DNA of 64,000 nt from Microbacterium neungamense (GCF_024971095.1 NZ_CP069717.1:2046001-2110000), one strand, 5' to 3'. Counted from the first letter of the stretch, positions 37,715-46,702 are shown. Notes: generated by a model from the sequence alone, not told the origin. Made by a program: numbers and translations.

Positions 37715-38757
37715 TCAGAGCAGGCGCCGGCGGTCCAGCCGGAGGTCGCCGGTGAACGGGACGCCGAAGGCGCCGAGCCGGGCGGCGAAGGCGTCCACGG
37801 TCACGATGTGCTCGTCGCCCCAGCGGTAGAACGGCCGCCCCGACGTCCCCCGCAGCCAGTCCTCGCGTCTCTTCTCGTCGAGCACGGCGTCCTCGATGCT
37901 GCGATTTCCGCGCATGGCGGGATCGAGGTACTTGCCGACGCCGTCGAACTCCCCGAAGGCGGGGATGTCCTCCAGACCGAAGTCGACGAAGTACTCGCCG
38001 CCTCCCGGCGCCGCAACCGCGACCTGCAGCTCGACCTCGCGGAATCCGAGGCTGCGCAGTCTCAGACGGCTCACGCTCTCGCCGGGCAGCTGGGCCCGCC
38101 CGTCGGCGAACGCCGCGATCGCCCGGCCCCGCTGCGTGCCCGGCGCCCCGTGCGCATCGCGGAAGCGGCGCTGCAGGTCGTCGTGCCAGAGCCCGGCGAG
38201 GTCCTCGTCCTGCGGTGCCCGGTCACCGCGAAGCGGCGCAGACCGGCATCCGCGATGGACTGCGCCGCCTCGGTGGACAGGACGCGGCTGACGTCGAAGA
38301 CGGTGCACAGCGGGCTCGTCACCCGCATCCCCGCCACCTCGACGACGTCCTCGTCGCTGAGATCGAGCCGATGCCGCAGCACGTCCGAGCTGCTGCCCGC
38401 ATGGCCCGGCTGCGGGATCGCGACGTGGACTCGCGCCGGCTCGTGACGGTAGAGCGGGAAGCCGTGGATGACCGCCGCGGATGCACCGCAGAAGATGGGC
38501 GGGGCGACGGCATCCCGATGCACGGCGAGCACGCGCAGCAGGTGACGCCCCTCCGGCCAGAGCCGGCCCCACGACGCCGCCGGCGCATAATGGCCGCGCC
38601 GCACCCGCACAAGCACGCCGGACGCCACCCCGGCGGCGATCCAGGCGTCGGTGCGACCTCGGTCGATCAGGTCGGCCCGGCTGCGGAGCATCCTGTTCGC
38701 GCGCTCCAGTGTGAGCCGCTCCTTCCGCACCTGCACTGCGCTCGACATGGAGCCCAC
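37715..38757 (-). pseudogene. AbiEi-like / DUF559-type protein, one-base frameshift
   Basis: From 38757 the frame gives an AbiEi-antitoxin-like start (winged helix and GVLVRVRRGHYAPAASW; SAAVIHGFPLYRHEP). It then loses sense after DAGLRRFAVTG. The continuation lies one frame over: a PD-(D/E)xK-type C-terminus with YFVDFGLEDIPAFGEFDGVG, KYLDPAMRG and EKRREDWLRG, ending at 37715. The total of 1043 bases is one short of 348 codons; the loss is at about 38218-38222 in a CCCGG run. It may be a real pseudogene or a base-calling error. Related full-length proteins are common orphan genes in Microbacteriaceae. Function is unknown. It is divergent from the MFS operon. Confidence 0.7.
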
Positions 38758-38854
38758 CCTCCCGCATCCGCACCCCGCCCCCGCCGGAATCCACAGCCCC
38801 GCACCATCCTTCGCACCTGTGCAGGACGATCACGCACCCTGCACGGCGCATAGA

Positions 38855-38902
38855 TAGTTGACTTGCGTCAACCACTCGGTTATAGTTGACGATCGTCCAC
38901 TA
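38855..38902 (+). promoter_or_regulatory. Promoter and twin MarR-type operators of the MFS-marR operon
   Basis: TTGACT (38858-38863), a 17-base spacer and TATAGT (38881-38886) make a near-ideal promoter. Two palindromes of form TAGTTGAC-N4-GTCxACxA cover it: 38855-38874 over the -35 box, and 38883-38902 over the -10 box and start point, 28 bp centre to centre. The MarR gene at the end of the operon is the obvious ligand-controlled repressor. Confidence 0.75.
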
Positions 38903-38915
38903 TCGAGGAGATCCA

Positions 38916-40598
38916 TTGACCGCACCGTCCATGACCCACCGCCAGGTGCTCGAAGCCCTCTCCGGCCTGCTGCTCGGCATGTTCGTGTCGATGCTGTCCG
39001 GAACCGTCGTGTCGACCTCGCTCCCGGTCATCGTGCACGACCTCGGTGGGGATCAGGCGGCGTTCACGTGGGTGGTCACCTCGACCCTGCTCACGACCGC
39101 GATCGCCACCCCGATCTGGGGCAAGCTCGCCGACCTCTTCAACCGCAAGCTGCTCATCCAGCTCGCCCTCGTGATCTTCGTCGGTGCGACCGCGGCGGCC
39201 GGCTTCTCGCAGGATGCCGGGATGCTGATCGCCTTCCGCGCGGTCCAGGGCGTCGGCGCCGGCGGGCTCGCCGCCCTCAGCCAGGTGATCATGGCCGACA
39301 TCATCAGCCCGCGCGAGCGCGGCCGGTACATGGGGCTGTTCGGCGCGGTGATGGCCCTCGCCACCGTCGGCGGCCCGCTGCTGGGCGGCTTCCTCACGGA
39401 TGCCGCGGACTGGCGCTGGAACTTCTACGTCGCCATCCCCTTCGCCGTCGTCGCCCTGATCATCCTGCAGGTCACCCTGAAGCCCGGCATCCGCACCCGC
39501 GAGACGGTGCGCATCGACTACCTCGGCATCGTCCTGCTGGCCACCTCCGTGTCGCTGCTGCTGATCTGGGTGACCGGCGCCGGCACGGACTTCGGCTGGT
39601 GGAGCATGCAGACGCTGCTGATGGCGGGCGGCGCGGTCGTCGCAGGCGTGCTGTTCGTGATCGTCGAGCTGCGCTCGGCGGAGCCGCTGATCCCGCTGAC
39701 GATGTTCCGCGACCGCACGTTCACGCTGTCGGTGCTCGCCTCGATCGCGATCGGCATCGCGATGTTCGGCACCTCGGTGTTCCTCAGCCAGTACATGCAG
39801 ATGGCCCGGGGGGCCACACCGACCCAGGCGGGCCTGATGACCCTGCCGATGATCGGTGGACTGCTCATCGCGTCGATGGTGGTCGGCAGCCTGATCACTC
39901 GGCACGGCCGGTGGAAGGGCTTCGTCATCGCCGGCGCCGTGCTCACGATCGCCGGATCCGCACTGCTGTCGACGCTGCACTACGACACGCCCTTTGTGCT
40001 GGTCTCGCTGTACATGCTGCTGCTCGGCGCGGGTGTGGGCATGACCATGCAGAACCTCGTGCTCATCGTGCAGAACACCGCCCGGCCCGAGGACCTCGGC
40101 GCCGCCAGCTCGGGCGTGACGTTCTTCCGCAGCCTCGGCGGCACCGTCGGGGTGTCGGTGATGGGCGCCGCCCTCGCCGGAACCGTGACCGGCCTGATCG
40201 ACGACCGCAAGGCCGAGCTCGCCGCCGCGATCCGCAGGCTCGGCGCGGCCGGCGCGGAGGCGGCCGCGCAGCTGGACTCGGGCGCCCTGCCCGAGGTGCG
40301 GGCGCTGCCGCAGGCGGTGCGCGTGATCGTCGAGGACGTCTACGCCCAGGGCATCGCCGCCTCCTTCCTCATCGCGATCCCGTTCGCCGTGCTCAGTCTG
40401 GTGGCGGTGCTGTTCCTGCCGAACCTGCCGCTCACCCGGCTCACCACCTCGGAGCGGATGCAGGCCACGGAGGCCGATCTCGTCACGATCGCCGCCCCGC
40501 GCGGCATGGACGCGGTGCCCGCCACCGGGTCGATCCCCACGCAGCAGGCGCGCCGGACGCCGCGCCGGACGCCGCGCCCGGAGCACGACGATGACTGA
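38916..40598 (+). CDS. DHA2 (EmrB/QacA) family MFS drug exporter
   Basis: A 560-residue, fourteen-helix exporter. Motif A is WGKLADLFNRKLLIQ, motif C is VMALATVGGPLLGGFLTD, and the N-terminal MLSGTVVSTSLPVIVHDLGG is typical of DHA2. It is driven by proton-motive force in the inner membrane. TTG 38916 is the likely start, with GAGGAG five bases upstream; ATG 38931 is an alternative. It overlaps marR by eight bases. A short Arg-rich tail ends the protein. Induction by the exported compound through MarR is probable. Confidence 0.9.
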   Translation: MTAPSMTHRQVLEALSGLLLGMFVSMLSGTVVSTSLPVIVHDLGGDQAAFTWVVTSTLLTTAIATPIWGKLADLFNRKLLIQLALVIFVGATAAAGFSQDAGMLIAFRAVQGVGAGGLAALSQVIMADIISPRERGRYMGLFGAVMALATVGGPLLGGFLTDAADWRWNFYVAIPFAVVALIILQVTLKPGIRTRETVRIDYLGIVLLATSVSLLLIWVTGAGTDFGWWSMQTLLMAGGAVVAGVLFVIVELRSAEPLIPLTMFRDRTFTLSVLASIAIGIAMFGTSVFLSQYMQMARGATPTQAGLMTLPMIGGLLIASMVVGSLITRHGRWKGFVIAGAVLTIAGSALLSTLHYDTPFVLVSLYMLLLGAGVGMTMQNLVLIVQNTARPEDLGAASSGVTFFRSLGGTVGVSVMGAALAGTVTGLIDDRKAELAAAIRRLGAAGAEAAAQLDSGALPEVRALPQAVRVIVEDVYAQGIAASFLIAIPFAVLSLVAVLFLPNLPLTRLTTSERMQATEADLVTIAAPRGMDAVPATGSIPTQQARRTPRRTPRPEHDDD

Positions 40599-41049
40599 CG
40601 GTCGGCTCGACCCGGAGCGCGAGGAGGCGCTGCACGCCCTCGAGGACGAGTTCAGCGCGCTCTTCGCGCGAGTGCGCCGGATGTACCTCGAGTACGCCGC
40701 GCGCCTGGCACCCGGGCTCTCCCCCGCCGCCTACAAGCTCTTCAGCGCGATCGCGGCGGCCGGCCAGGCCCGCCCCTCGGAGCTGTCCGAACGGATGATG
40801 GCGGACAAGTCGCAGGTCAGCCGCATGGTCCGCGAGCTCGAGGGGCACGGCCTGATCGAGCGGATGCCGGATCCCGCCGACGGCCGCTCCAGCCTGCTGC
40901 GCCCCACCGAGGACGGGCTTCGCCGGCTCACCGCGGTGCGCGAGGGCGACGAGCAGCGGCTGCGGAACTCGCTGCGGTCGTGGTCGCTGGACGACATCCG
41001 CAACCTCGCCCGCCTGCTGCACGCGCTCTCCTCCGGCGAGACTCCCTGA
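40591..41049 (+). CDS. MarR family transcriptional regulator
   Basis: A 152-residue winged-helix repressor: dimerisation helices at both ends, recognition region RPSELSERMMADKSQVSRMVRELEGHGLIERMPDPADGRSSLLRPTEDG. It overlaps the exporter gene by eight bases and is therefore co-expressed. The twin palindromes at the operon promoter are its predicted operators, giving autoregulation and control of the pump. The ligand is unknown. Confidence 0.9.
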   Translation: MTDGRLDPEREEALHALEDEFSALFARVRRMYLEYAARLAPGLSPAAYKLFSAIAAAGQARPSELSERMMADKSQVSRMVRELEGHGLIERMPDPADGRSSLLRPTEDGLRRLTAVREGDEQRLRNSLRSWSLDDIRNLARLLHALSSGETP

Positions 41050-41065
41050 TCAGCGCAGCGGCGCG

Positions 41066-41135
41066 GAATCACGCTGTTCACCCGGAACCACGCTGCCGCG
41101 GCGAATCCGACGGTTCCGCGTGAACATCGTGGTTC
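41066..41135. repeat. 70-bp palindromic element, copy 2
   Basis: Arms 41066-41090 and 41111-41135 pair at 21 of 25 positions around a 20-base loop. It is in the same orientation as copy 1 at 37622. It lies between the convergent marR and lysG, close behind marR. Confidence 0.85.
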
Positions 41136-41154
41136 GCGGCGCCTGGAGTCCCGG

Positions 41155-42051
41155 TCAGCGCAGCGGCGCGAGCCTGCGGCGCGCCTCGGCGGCGATCTCC
41201 GCGCCGATCGCGTCGAGGAGCGGCGAGCGCAGATTCCACTGCTGCCAGTAGAGCGCCACGCGGGTCGGCTCGCCGCCGAGGTCGACGAGATCGGCGGATG
41301 CCGGCGAGGCCTGCGGCTCCGGGATGAGCCCCCACCCCAGCCCGAGCTCGACCGCCCTCGCGAAGTCGTACGAGGCGGGCACGTAGTGTCGCGGCACCGC
41401 CCACGGGTCCACGCCGCGCGCCCGCAGCCAGTCGTGCTGCAGGGTGTCGCGCCGGTCGAAGTCGACGAACGGCGCTCGGGCGAGCGCCTCCGGGGTGACG
41501 CCGTCGGGCAGCCAGCGCTCGGCATACGCGCGCGTGGCCATCGGCCGGTACTCCAGCACGCCGAGGCCGGTGACGAGGCATCCGCCCACCGGCTTCGCCT
41601 CCGAGGTGACCGCCGCCATCACCTCCCCGGACTCGAGCAGCCGCGCGGTGTAGTTCTGGTCGTCGCGGTGCAGGTCGAAGTCGACGTCGTGCTCCTCGGC
41701 CAGGCGGGCGATCGGCGGCAGGAACCAGGTCGCCATCGAGTCGGCGTTCACCGCCAGCGGGATGCGGATGCGGGGCGCCTCGCCGCCGTCCGGGCGCAGG
41801 CCGAACGCGGTGACCGTGTCGTGCTCGAGCAGCGCGATCTGCCGCGCCAGGCGGACCAGCGCCTCCCCGGCCTCGGTGGCGCGCACCGGTTTGGAGCGCA
41901 CCAGCACCACCCGGCCGAGACGCTGCTCCAGGGCCTTGATCCGCTGGCTGATCGCGGACGGCGTGACATGTAGGCGCCGCGCGGCGGCGTCGAAGCTGCC
42001 CTCGTCGATCACGGCGGCGACGGTCGCGGCGAGCTGGGCGTCGATCTGCAC
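41155..42051 (-). CDS. lysG: LysR family regulator of basic amino-acid export
   Basis: A 298-residue LysG/ArgP-type regulator. The N-terminal helix-turn-helix is DEGSFDAAARRLHVTPSAISQRIKALEQRLGRVVLVRSKP, and the effector domain has VNADSMATWFLP, typical of LysG. It is divergent from lysE, which this class activates when lysine or arginine is high. I prefer GTG 42051 (VQIDAQLAATV), because TAGCAT lies seven bases upstream and the N-terminus then matches the family. ATG 42060 and ATG 42096 are alternatives. Confidence 0.88.
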   Translation of the reverse strand: MQIDAQLAATVAAVIDEGSFDAAARRLHVTPSAISQRIKALEQRLGRVVLVRSKPVRATEAGEALVRLARQIALLEHDTVTAFGLRPDGGEAPRIRIPLAVNADSMATWFLPPIARLAEEHDVDFDLHRDDQNYTARLLESGEVMAAVTSEAKPVGGCLVTGLGVLEYRPMATRAYAERWLPDGVTPEALARAPFVDFDRRDTLQHDWLRARGVDPWAVPRHYVPASYDFARAVELGLGWGLIPEPQASPASADLVDLGGEPTRVALYWQQWNLRSPLLDAIGAEIAAEARRRLAPLR

Positions 42052-42115
42052 ATGAATCATGCTAATGCCGAGACAGGATTCATAACTGGTGTTCATGTGA
42101 ACGGCGACCTAGCGT
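42052..42115. promoter_or_regulatory. lysG-lysE divergent control region
   Basis: Contains the lysG -10 box TAGCAT (42059-42064, minus), the lysE -10 box TAGCGT (42110-42115, plus, six bases before the ATG), the inverted repeat ATGAATC-N18-GATTCAT (42052-42083), and the palindrome GTTCA-TG-TGAAC (42091-42102). The inverted repeats are candidates for the LysG site. Confidence 0.55.
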
Positions 42116-42121
42116 GGAGGC

Positions 42122-42808
42122 ATGCTCACCGTTCTCGCGGGTCTCGGACTCGGCCTCTCCCTCATCGTCGCCATCGGCGCGCAGAACGTCTTCGTACTGC
42201 GCCAGGGCCTCCGGCGGGAGCACGTCCTGCCCGTGGTCGTGATCTGCGCGGTGTCGGATGCCGTGCTCATCGCCGCCGGTGTGGCCGGCCTCGGCTACAT
42301 CGTGCAGCAGGCGCCGTGGCTGGTGACGATCGCCCGCTGGGCGGGCGCGGTCTTCCTCGTGACCTACGGCGTGATGGCGGCCCGGCGCGCCTGGCGCGGG
42401 GACGGCAGCCTGCAGGTGGACGCCTCCCCCTCCTCCGCCGGCCTCTCGACCGCCGACGCCGGCGCGGCATCCGCTCCGACATCCGGCGGCACCGCGACGA
42501 TGACCCGCACCCGCCTGGCGCCCGTGATCGGCACGGTGCTCGCGCTCACCTGGCTGAACCCGCACGTCTACCTCGACACGGTCCTCATGCTGGGTTCGGT
42601 GGCCGCGACGCACGGCGAGGAGCGCTGGCTGTTCGCGGCGGGGGCGATGACGGCGAGCGTGCTGTGGTTCGCCGGGCTCGGCTTCGGCGCGCGTCACCTC
42701 GGACGCTGGCTGCGCACGCGGCGGGCGTGGCGGATGCTGGATGCCGGGATCGCCGTGGTCATGGTGGTGCTCGGCATCGGCCTGGTGCTGCCGGTCCTCG
42801 GCGGCTGA
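42122..42808 (+). CDS. lysE: LysE/ArgO family basic amino-acid exporter
   Basis: A 228-residue membrane protein with about six helices. It starts with GLGLGLSLIVAIGAQNVFVLRQGLRREHV and has TWLNPHVYLDTVLMLGS, both hallmarks of LysE. A Ser/Ala/Gly-rich loop (~100-125) separates the two halves. It exports lysine and/or arginine and protects against peptide-derived excess. Divergent from lysG. Initiation is probably leaderless, although the spacer GGAGGC is purine-rich. Confidence 0.9.
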   Translation: MLTVLAGLGLGLSLIVAIGAQNVFVLRQGLRREHVLPVVVICAVSDAVLIAAGVAGLGYIVQQAPWLVTIARWAGAVFLVTYGVMAARRAWRGDGSLQVDASPSSAGLSTADAGAASAPTSGGTATMTRTRLAPVIGTVLALTWLNPHVYLDTVLMLGSVAATHGEERWLFAAGAMTASVLWFAGLGFGARHLGRWLRTRRAWRMLDAGIAVVMVVLGIGLVLPVLGG

Positions 42809-42824
42809 CCCGGCCGGCGGCCGG

Positions 42825-42899
42825 CCCCGACCGACGGTCGTCGGGCCCCGACCGACGGTGGTCGGGCTCCCGACCGACGGTCGTCGGGCTCCCGACCTA
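42825..42899. repeat. Near-palindromic ~21-bp tandem repeat
   Basis: Three and a half copies of CCCCGACCGACGGTCGTCGG-type units fill the gap between the convergent lysE and ABC ATPase genes. Each unit can fold on itself, so the array may also serve as a bidirectional terminator. Confidence 0.75.
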
Positions 42900-43682
42900 C
42901 CCGCCGTCGAGCGGGCGCAGGATGCGGGTGAGGAACCGGCGGGTGCGCTCGTGCGCGGGAGCCGTGAACAGCTGCGCGGGCGGCCCCTCCTCGACGACCA
43001 CGCCGTGATCCAGGAAGAGGACGTGGTCGGCGGCCTCGCGGGCGAAGCCGAGCTCGTGGGTGACGACGATCATCGACCAGCCCTCGTCGGCCAGCTCCTT
43101 GATCACCAGGAGCACCTCGCCGACGAGCTCCGGGTCGAGGGCGCTGGTGGGCTCGTCGAAGAGCAGCAGCTCGGGCCGCAGGGCGAGGGCGCGCACGATG
43201 CCCACCCGCTGCTGCTGCCCGCCGGAGAGCTCGTGCGGATAGGCATCCTGCCTGCCCTCGAGCCCGACGCGGGCGAGGAGCTGCTGCGCCTCGGCGACCA
43301 CCTCGTCCTTGGGCCGCCGCTGCACCCGCCACGGACCCTCGATCACGTTCTGCAGCACGGTCATGTGCGGGAACAGGTTGTGGTGCTGGAAGACCATCGC
43401 CGACCGATCACGCAGCGCGAAGCGCTCGGCCGGGGTGATGCCGCCGGCGAAGTCGACCCGGGTGTCGGCGATCGACAGCGTCCCGGCGTCCGGGATCTCG
43501 AGGCCGTTCAGCGAGCGCAGCACGGTGGTCTTGCCGGAGCCGCTGGGGCCGATCAGCACGACCACCTCGCCGCGGTGCAGCGTGAGGTCGATGCCCTTGA
43601 GCACCTCGGTGCCGCCGAAGCTCTTGTGCAGGCCCTGTGCGGTCAGCAGCGGGGTGCCGCCGAACGTCCTATCGCGCGACAT
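42897..43682 (-). CDS. Polar amino-acid ABC transporter ATPase
   Basis: A 261-residue GlnQ/HisP-type ATPase: Walker A GPSGSGKTT, signature LSGGQQQR, Walker B LLLFDEPTSALDPE, and the H-loop in VVTHELGF. It energises import by the permease and binding protein encoded upstream; its start overlaps the permease gene by 14 bases. The stop codon lies in the 21-bp repeat array. Confidence 0.93.
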   Translation of the reverse strand: MSRDRTFGGTPLLTAQGLHKSFGGTEVLKGIDLTLHRGEVVVLIGPSGSGKTTVLRSLNGLEIPDAGTLSIADTRVDFAGGITPAERFALRDRSAMVFQHHNLFPHMTVLQNVIEGPWRVQRRPKDEVVAEAQQLLARVGLEGRQDAYPHELSGGQQQRVGIVRALALRPELLLFDEPTSALDPELVGEVLLVIKELADEGWSMIVVTHELGFAREAADHVLFLDHGVVVEEGPPAQLFTAPAHERTRRFLTRILRPLDGG

Positions 43683-44331
43683 GACGATCCAGCCTCTTCT
43701 CCAGCAGGTTCTGCAGCCCGGACAGCACCAGGCAGATCACCCAGTAGACCAGGGCGGCGGCGAGGTACACGATCATGAACCGCTGCGTCGACGAGGCGAT
43801 CTGCTGACCGATCCGGAACAGCTCGGTGACGAGGATGAGGGATGCCAGCGAGGTGTCCTTCACCAGCGAGATGAACGTGTTCGACAGCGGCGGCACCGAC
43901 ACCCGCGCCGCCTGCGGCAGGATCACCCGGCGCAGGGTCCGGGCCCGCCCCATCCCGACGGTGTAGGCGGCCTCCCACTGCCCCTTCGGCACCGAGAGGA
44001 TCGCGGCGCGCACCACCTCGGCGGCGTACCCGCCCACGTTCAGCGAGAAGGCGACGATGGCGCTCGGCCACGGGTCGACGAGGAGCCCGATCGAGGGCAG
44101 GCCGTAGAAGATCACGAACAGCTGCACGAGCAGCGGCGTGCCGCGGATGACGGAGATGTAGCCCCGGGCGAGGCCCGAGACGAGCGGCCGGGTGGAGATC
44201 CGCATCAGCGCGATCCCGATCGCGATGACCAGCCCGAGCGCGAACGAGATCACCGCGAGCGGGATCGACCCGGTGATGCCCGCGAGCGCCAGCGGGCCCA
44301 GCGAGCCGAGGAAGAGCTCCCAGCCGTCCAT
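43669..44331 (-). CDS. Polar amino-acid ABC transporter permease
   Basis: A 220-residue HisMQ-family permease with five or six helices. The EAA loop is GKGQWEAAYTVGMGRARTLRRVILPQA-like (PKGQWEAAYTVGMGRART), and ISVIRGTPLLVQLFVIFYGLP is characteristic of cystine/glutamine systems. It sits 3 bases after the binding-protein gene and overlaps the ATPase gene. A single permease gene implies a homodimer. Confidence 0.92.
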   Translation of the reverse strand: MDGWELFLGSLGPLALAGITGSIPLAVISFALGLVIAIGIALMRISTRPLVSGLARGYISVIRGTPLLVQLFVIFYGLPSIGLLVDPWPSAIVAFSLNVGGYAAEVVRAAILSVPKGQWEAAYTVGMGRARTLRRVILPQAARVSVPPLSNTFISLVKDTSLASLILVTELFRIGQQIASSTQRFMIVYLAAALVYWVICLVLSGLQNLLEKRLDRHVAR

Positions 44332-44334
44332 CCG

Positions 44335-45144
44335 CTACTGCGTGACGTCGGCGCCGAAGTACTTCTCGCTGATCTCGGCGAGCGTCCCGTCGGCCCGCAG
44401 CTCCTCCAGTGCGCCGTCGATCGCCTCGACCAGCGCCTTCTTGTCCTTGGTGAAGACGAAGGCCTGCTCGCCGGCCTCCACGGTCTCGGCGGCGATCTTC
44501 AGCCCGGTCGGGCCGTCGGTCTTCTCGTAGTCGAGGTAGGTGAGCTTGTCGTTGATCGTGGCGTCGACGCGCCCCTGCTGCAGCAGGGCGACGGCCTGCG
44601 CCCAGCCCTCGACGGCCTCCACGTTCGCGCCCGACTCGACGGCCAGGTCGTACCAGTTGCTGGTGAGGGACTGCGCGGTGGTCTTGCCCTTGAGGTCGTC
44701 GAAGGAGGAGATCGAGTCGTCGTCCTCGAGGGTCACGATGACGCCCGGAGAGACGGTGTACGGCTCGCTGAACAGGTAGTTCGCCTCGCGCTCCTCGTTG
44801 ATGGTGACCTGGTTGGCGATGAGGTCGAAGCGCCCGGCGTCGAGTCCTGCGAAGATCGCATCCCACTGCGTCTCCTTGAACTCGATCTCGAGGTCGAGCT
44901 TCTCGGCGACCGCTTCGATGATCTCCACGTCGTAGCCGACCAGGTCACCGGTGCCGCCGTCCTCGTGGTAGCTGAACGGACGGTAGGTGCCCTCCGTGGC
45001 GACGGTGAGGGTGCCGGGGGTGACCAGTCCGAAGTCGTCGCCGCCGGCATCCGCGGTGCTGCTCGGCTCGGAGCTGCCGCCGCACCCGGCGAGGGCGAGG
45101 GCGGTGACGGCGAGGGCTGCGACGGCGGTGAGGCGGCGGACCAT
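44335..45144 (-). CDS. Polar amino-acid ABC binding lipoprotein
   Basis: A 269-residue family-3 solute-binding lipoprotein: signal peptide with lipobox LALAGC, then TPGTLTVATEGTYRPFSYHE and GDLVGYDVEIIEAVAEKLDLEIEF, the amino-acid binding signature. The cystine/polar amino-acid group (TcyA/FliY-like) is the closest resemblance. The ATG at 45144 has AGGAG eight bases upstream; the longer open frame has no signal sequence. First gene of the three-gene importer operon. Confidence 0.9.
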   Translation of the reverse strand: MVRRLTAVAALAVTALALAGCGGSSEPSSTADAGGDDFGLVTPGTLTVATEGTYRPFSYHEDGGTGDLVGYDVEIIEAVAEKLDLEIEFKETQWDAIFAGLDAGRFDLIANQVTINEEREANYLFSEPYTVSPGVIVTLEDDDSISSFDDLKGKTTAQSLTSNWYDLAVESGANVEAVEGWAQAVALLQQGRVDATINDKLTYLDYEKTDGPTGLKIAAETVEAGEQAFVFTKDKKALVEAIDGALEELRADGTLAEISEKYFGADVTQ

Positions 45145-45263
45145 GGGCGATCTCCTGTGTCTCGGGTGAGGCGGCGCTCTCGGATGAGGGCGCGTTCGCG
45201 CGTGATCCAGCGTACGCGGGTTGCGGCGGCCCGGCCGCATCCTGTGACGGCGCGTGACATCAG

Positions 45264-45326
45264 GCGGGACCGGGTGCCCGCGGGACGGGGCGCCTGCGGG
45301 ACCGGGCACCCGCGGGACCGGGCACC
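45264..45326. repeat. 16-bp tandem repeat, four copies
   Basis: Units at 45264, 45280, 45296 and 45312, consensus GCGGGACCGGGCACC plus one base. They lie between the amino-acid importer and the rplA terminator, a 258-base gap with no gene. Confidence 0.8.
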
Positions 45327-45357
45327 GGTGGGGACGGCACCGGCGCCCGGAACGCGG

Positions 45358-45385
45358 AAGAGCCCCCGCCGAGGCGAGGGCTCTT
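45358..45385 (-). terminator. Terminator of rplK-rplA
   Basis: An 8-bp stem AAGAGCCC/GGGCTCTT extended by inner GC pairs, 17 bases after the rplA stop. Confidence 0.75.
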
Positions 45386-45402
45386 CGTGCCGGGTGTCAG
45401 CG

Positions 45403-46092
45403 TCAGATGGCGTTGACGTCCAGCGGGATGCCGGGGCCGAACGTGGTCGACACGGCGCCCTTCTGGATGTAGCGGCCCTTCGAGCTGGACGGCTTCAGGC
45501 GCACGATCTCCTCGAGCGCGGCCTTCAGGTTCTCGTCGAGCTGCTCGGCCGAGAACGAGGCCTTGCCGACGATGAAGTGCACGTTGGCGTGCTTGTCGAC
45601 GCGGAACTCGATCTTTCCGCCCTTGATCTCCTCGACGGCCTTGGCCGGGTTCGGGGTGACGGTGCCGGTCTTCGGGTTCGGCATCAGGCCGCGGGGGCCG
45701 AGCACCTTGCCGAGACGACCGACCTGGCCCATGAGCTCCGGAGTCGCGACGGCGGCGTCGAAGTCGGTCCAGCCGGCGGCGACCTTCTCGATGAGCTCGG
45801 TGCCGCCGACCTCGTCCGCACCCGCGGCGAGAGCGGCCTCAGCGGCCGGGCCGTTCGCGAACACGATGACGCGGGCGGTCTTGCCGGTGCCGTGCGGGAG
45901 CATGACGGTGCCGCGCACCATCTGGTCGGCCTTGCGCGGGTCGACCGAGAGCTTCAGCGCGACCTCGACGGTCGAGTCGAACTTCGCCGAACCGGTCTCC
46001 TTCGCCAGAGCGACGGCCTCGGTGGGCGTGTAGTAGCGGTCCGCCTCGATCTTCGCGGCGGCAGCCTTGTAAGCCTTGGACTTGGTAGCCAT
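45403..46092 (-). CDS. rplA: 50S ribosomal protein L1
   Basis: A 229-residue protein of the L1 stalk, which also represses the rplKA message. The family signature [25 protein letters not shown] is clear. The start is the ATG at 46092 ([21 protein letters not shown]); the open frame continuing upstream is an artefact of rplK DNA. It lies 14 bases after rplK and ends at a terminator. Confidence 0.97.
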   Translation of the reverse strand: MATKSKAYKAAAAKIEADRYYTPTEAVALAKETGSAKFDSTVEVALKLSVDPRKADQMVRGTVMLPHGTGKTARVIVFANGPAAEAALAAGADEVGGTELIEKVAAGWTDFDAAVATPELMGQVGRLGKVLGPRGLMPNPKTGTVTPNPAKAVEEIKGGKIEFRVDKHANVHFIVGKASFSAEQLDENLKAALEEIVRLKPSSSKGRYIQKGAVSTTFGPGIPLDVNAI

Positions 46093-46106
46093 TGTTCCTA
46101 TCCCCC

Positions 46107-46538
46107 TCAGTCCTCGACCGTGATGCCCATGGAACGGGCGGTGCCGGCGATGATCTTCGACGCGGCCTCGATGTCGTTCGCGTTGAGGTCGGGCTGCTTG
46201 GTCTCGGCGATCTGGCGCACCTGCTCCTTGGTCAGCTTGCCGACCTTGGTGGTGTGCGGGGTGGCCGAGCCCTTCTGCAGGCCGGCGGCCTTCTTGATGA
46301 GCTCCGCGGCCGGCGGGGTCTTCAGGACGAAGGTGAAGCTGCGGTCCTCGTAGACGGTGATCTCCACGGGGATGACGTTGCCGCGCTGCGACTCGGTCGC
46401 GGCGTTGTACGCCTTGCAGAACTCCATGATGTTGACGCCATGCTGACCGAGCGCGGGGCCGATCGGCGGCGCCGGGTTGGCGGCACCGGCGTTGATCTGA
46501 AGCTTGATCAGGCCGGTCACCTTCTTCTTCGGTGCCAT
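46107..46538 (-). CDS. rplK: 50S ribosomal protein L11
   Basis: A 143-residue protein of the GTPase-associated centre. It starts [20 protein letters not shown] with [19 protein letters not shown] (thiostrepton-site region), and ends [22 protein letters not shown] lies upstream of the ATG. Usually directly behind nusG; here a WYL-VOC module and two palindromes intervene, so rplKA needs its own promoter. Confidence 0.97.
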   Translation of the reverse strand: MAPKKKVTGLIKLQINAGAANPAPPIGPALGQHGVNIMEFCKAYNAATESQRGNVIPVEITVYEDRSFTFVLKTPPAAELIKKAAGLQKGSATPHTTKVGKLTKEQVRQIAETKQPDLNANDIEAASKIIAGTARSMGITVED

Positions 46539-46648
46539 TCTCTTTCCTTTCGTCGAGCGGATGCCGCGGCATCCGTTCTCCCGCGAATCCGGCATCTCCG
46601 GACCGCGGTCGCCTGCGCGCACGCATGAGCGCGCACACAAACCACAAC

Positions 46649-46690
46649 AGTCTACCGGATCGGCGCGGATGCTCGAGTCCGCGCCGATCC
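46649..46690 (-). promoter_or_regulatory. rplK upstream region: -10 box and 13-bp hairpin
   Basis: TAGACT (46649-46654, minus) is the best -10 box, about 110 bases before rplK. Immediately upstream, GGATCGGCGCGGA (46657-46669) and its complement (46678-46690) form a perfect 13-bp stem with an 8-base loop. That stem covers the place of the -35 box and could also terminate incoming WYL transcription. Confidence 0.4.
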
Positions 46691-46702
46691 GCGGCAACCA
46701 CT

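Noticed and set aside
37715..38757. AbiE-type abortive-infection toxin-antitoxin system
   Set aside because: Only an AbiEi-like N-terminus is present, the gene is frameshifted, and no AbiEii-like toxin gene lies beside it.
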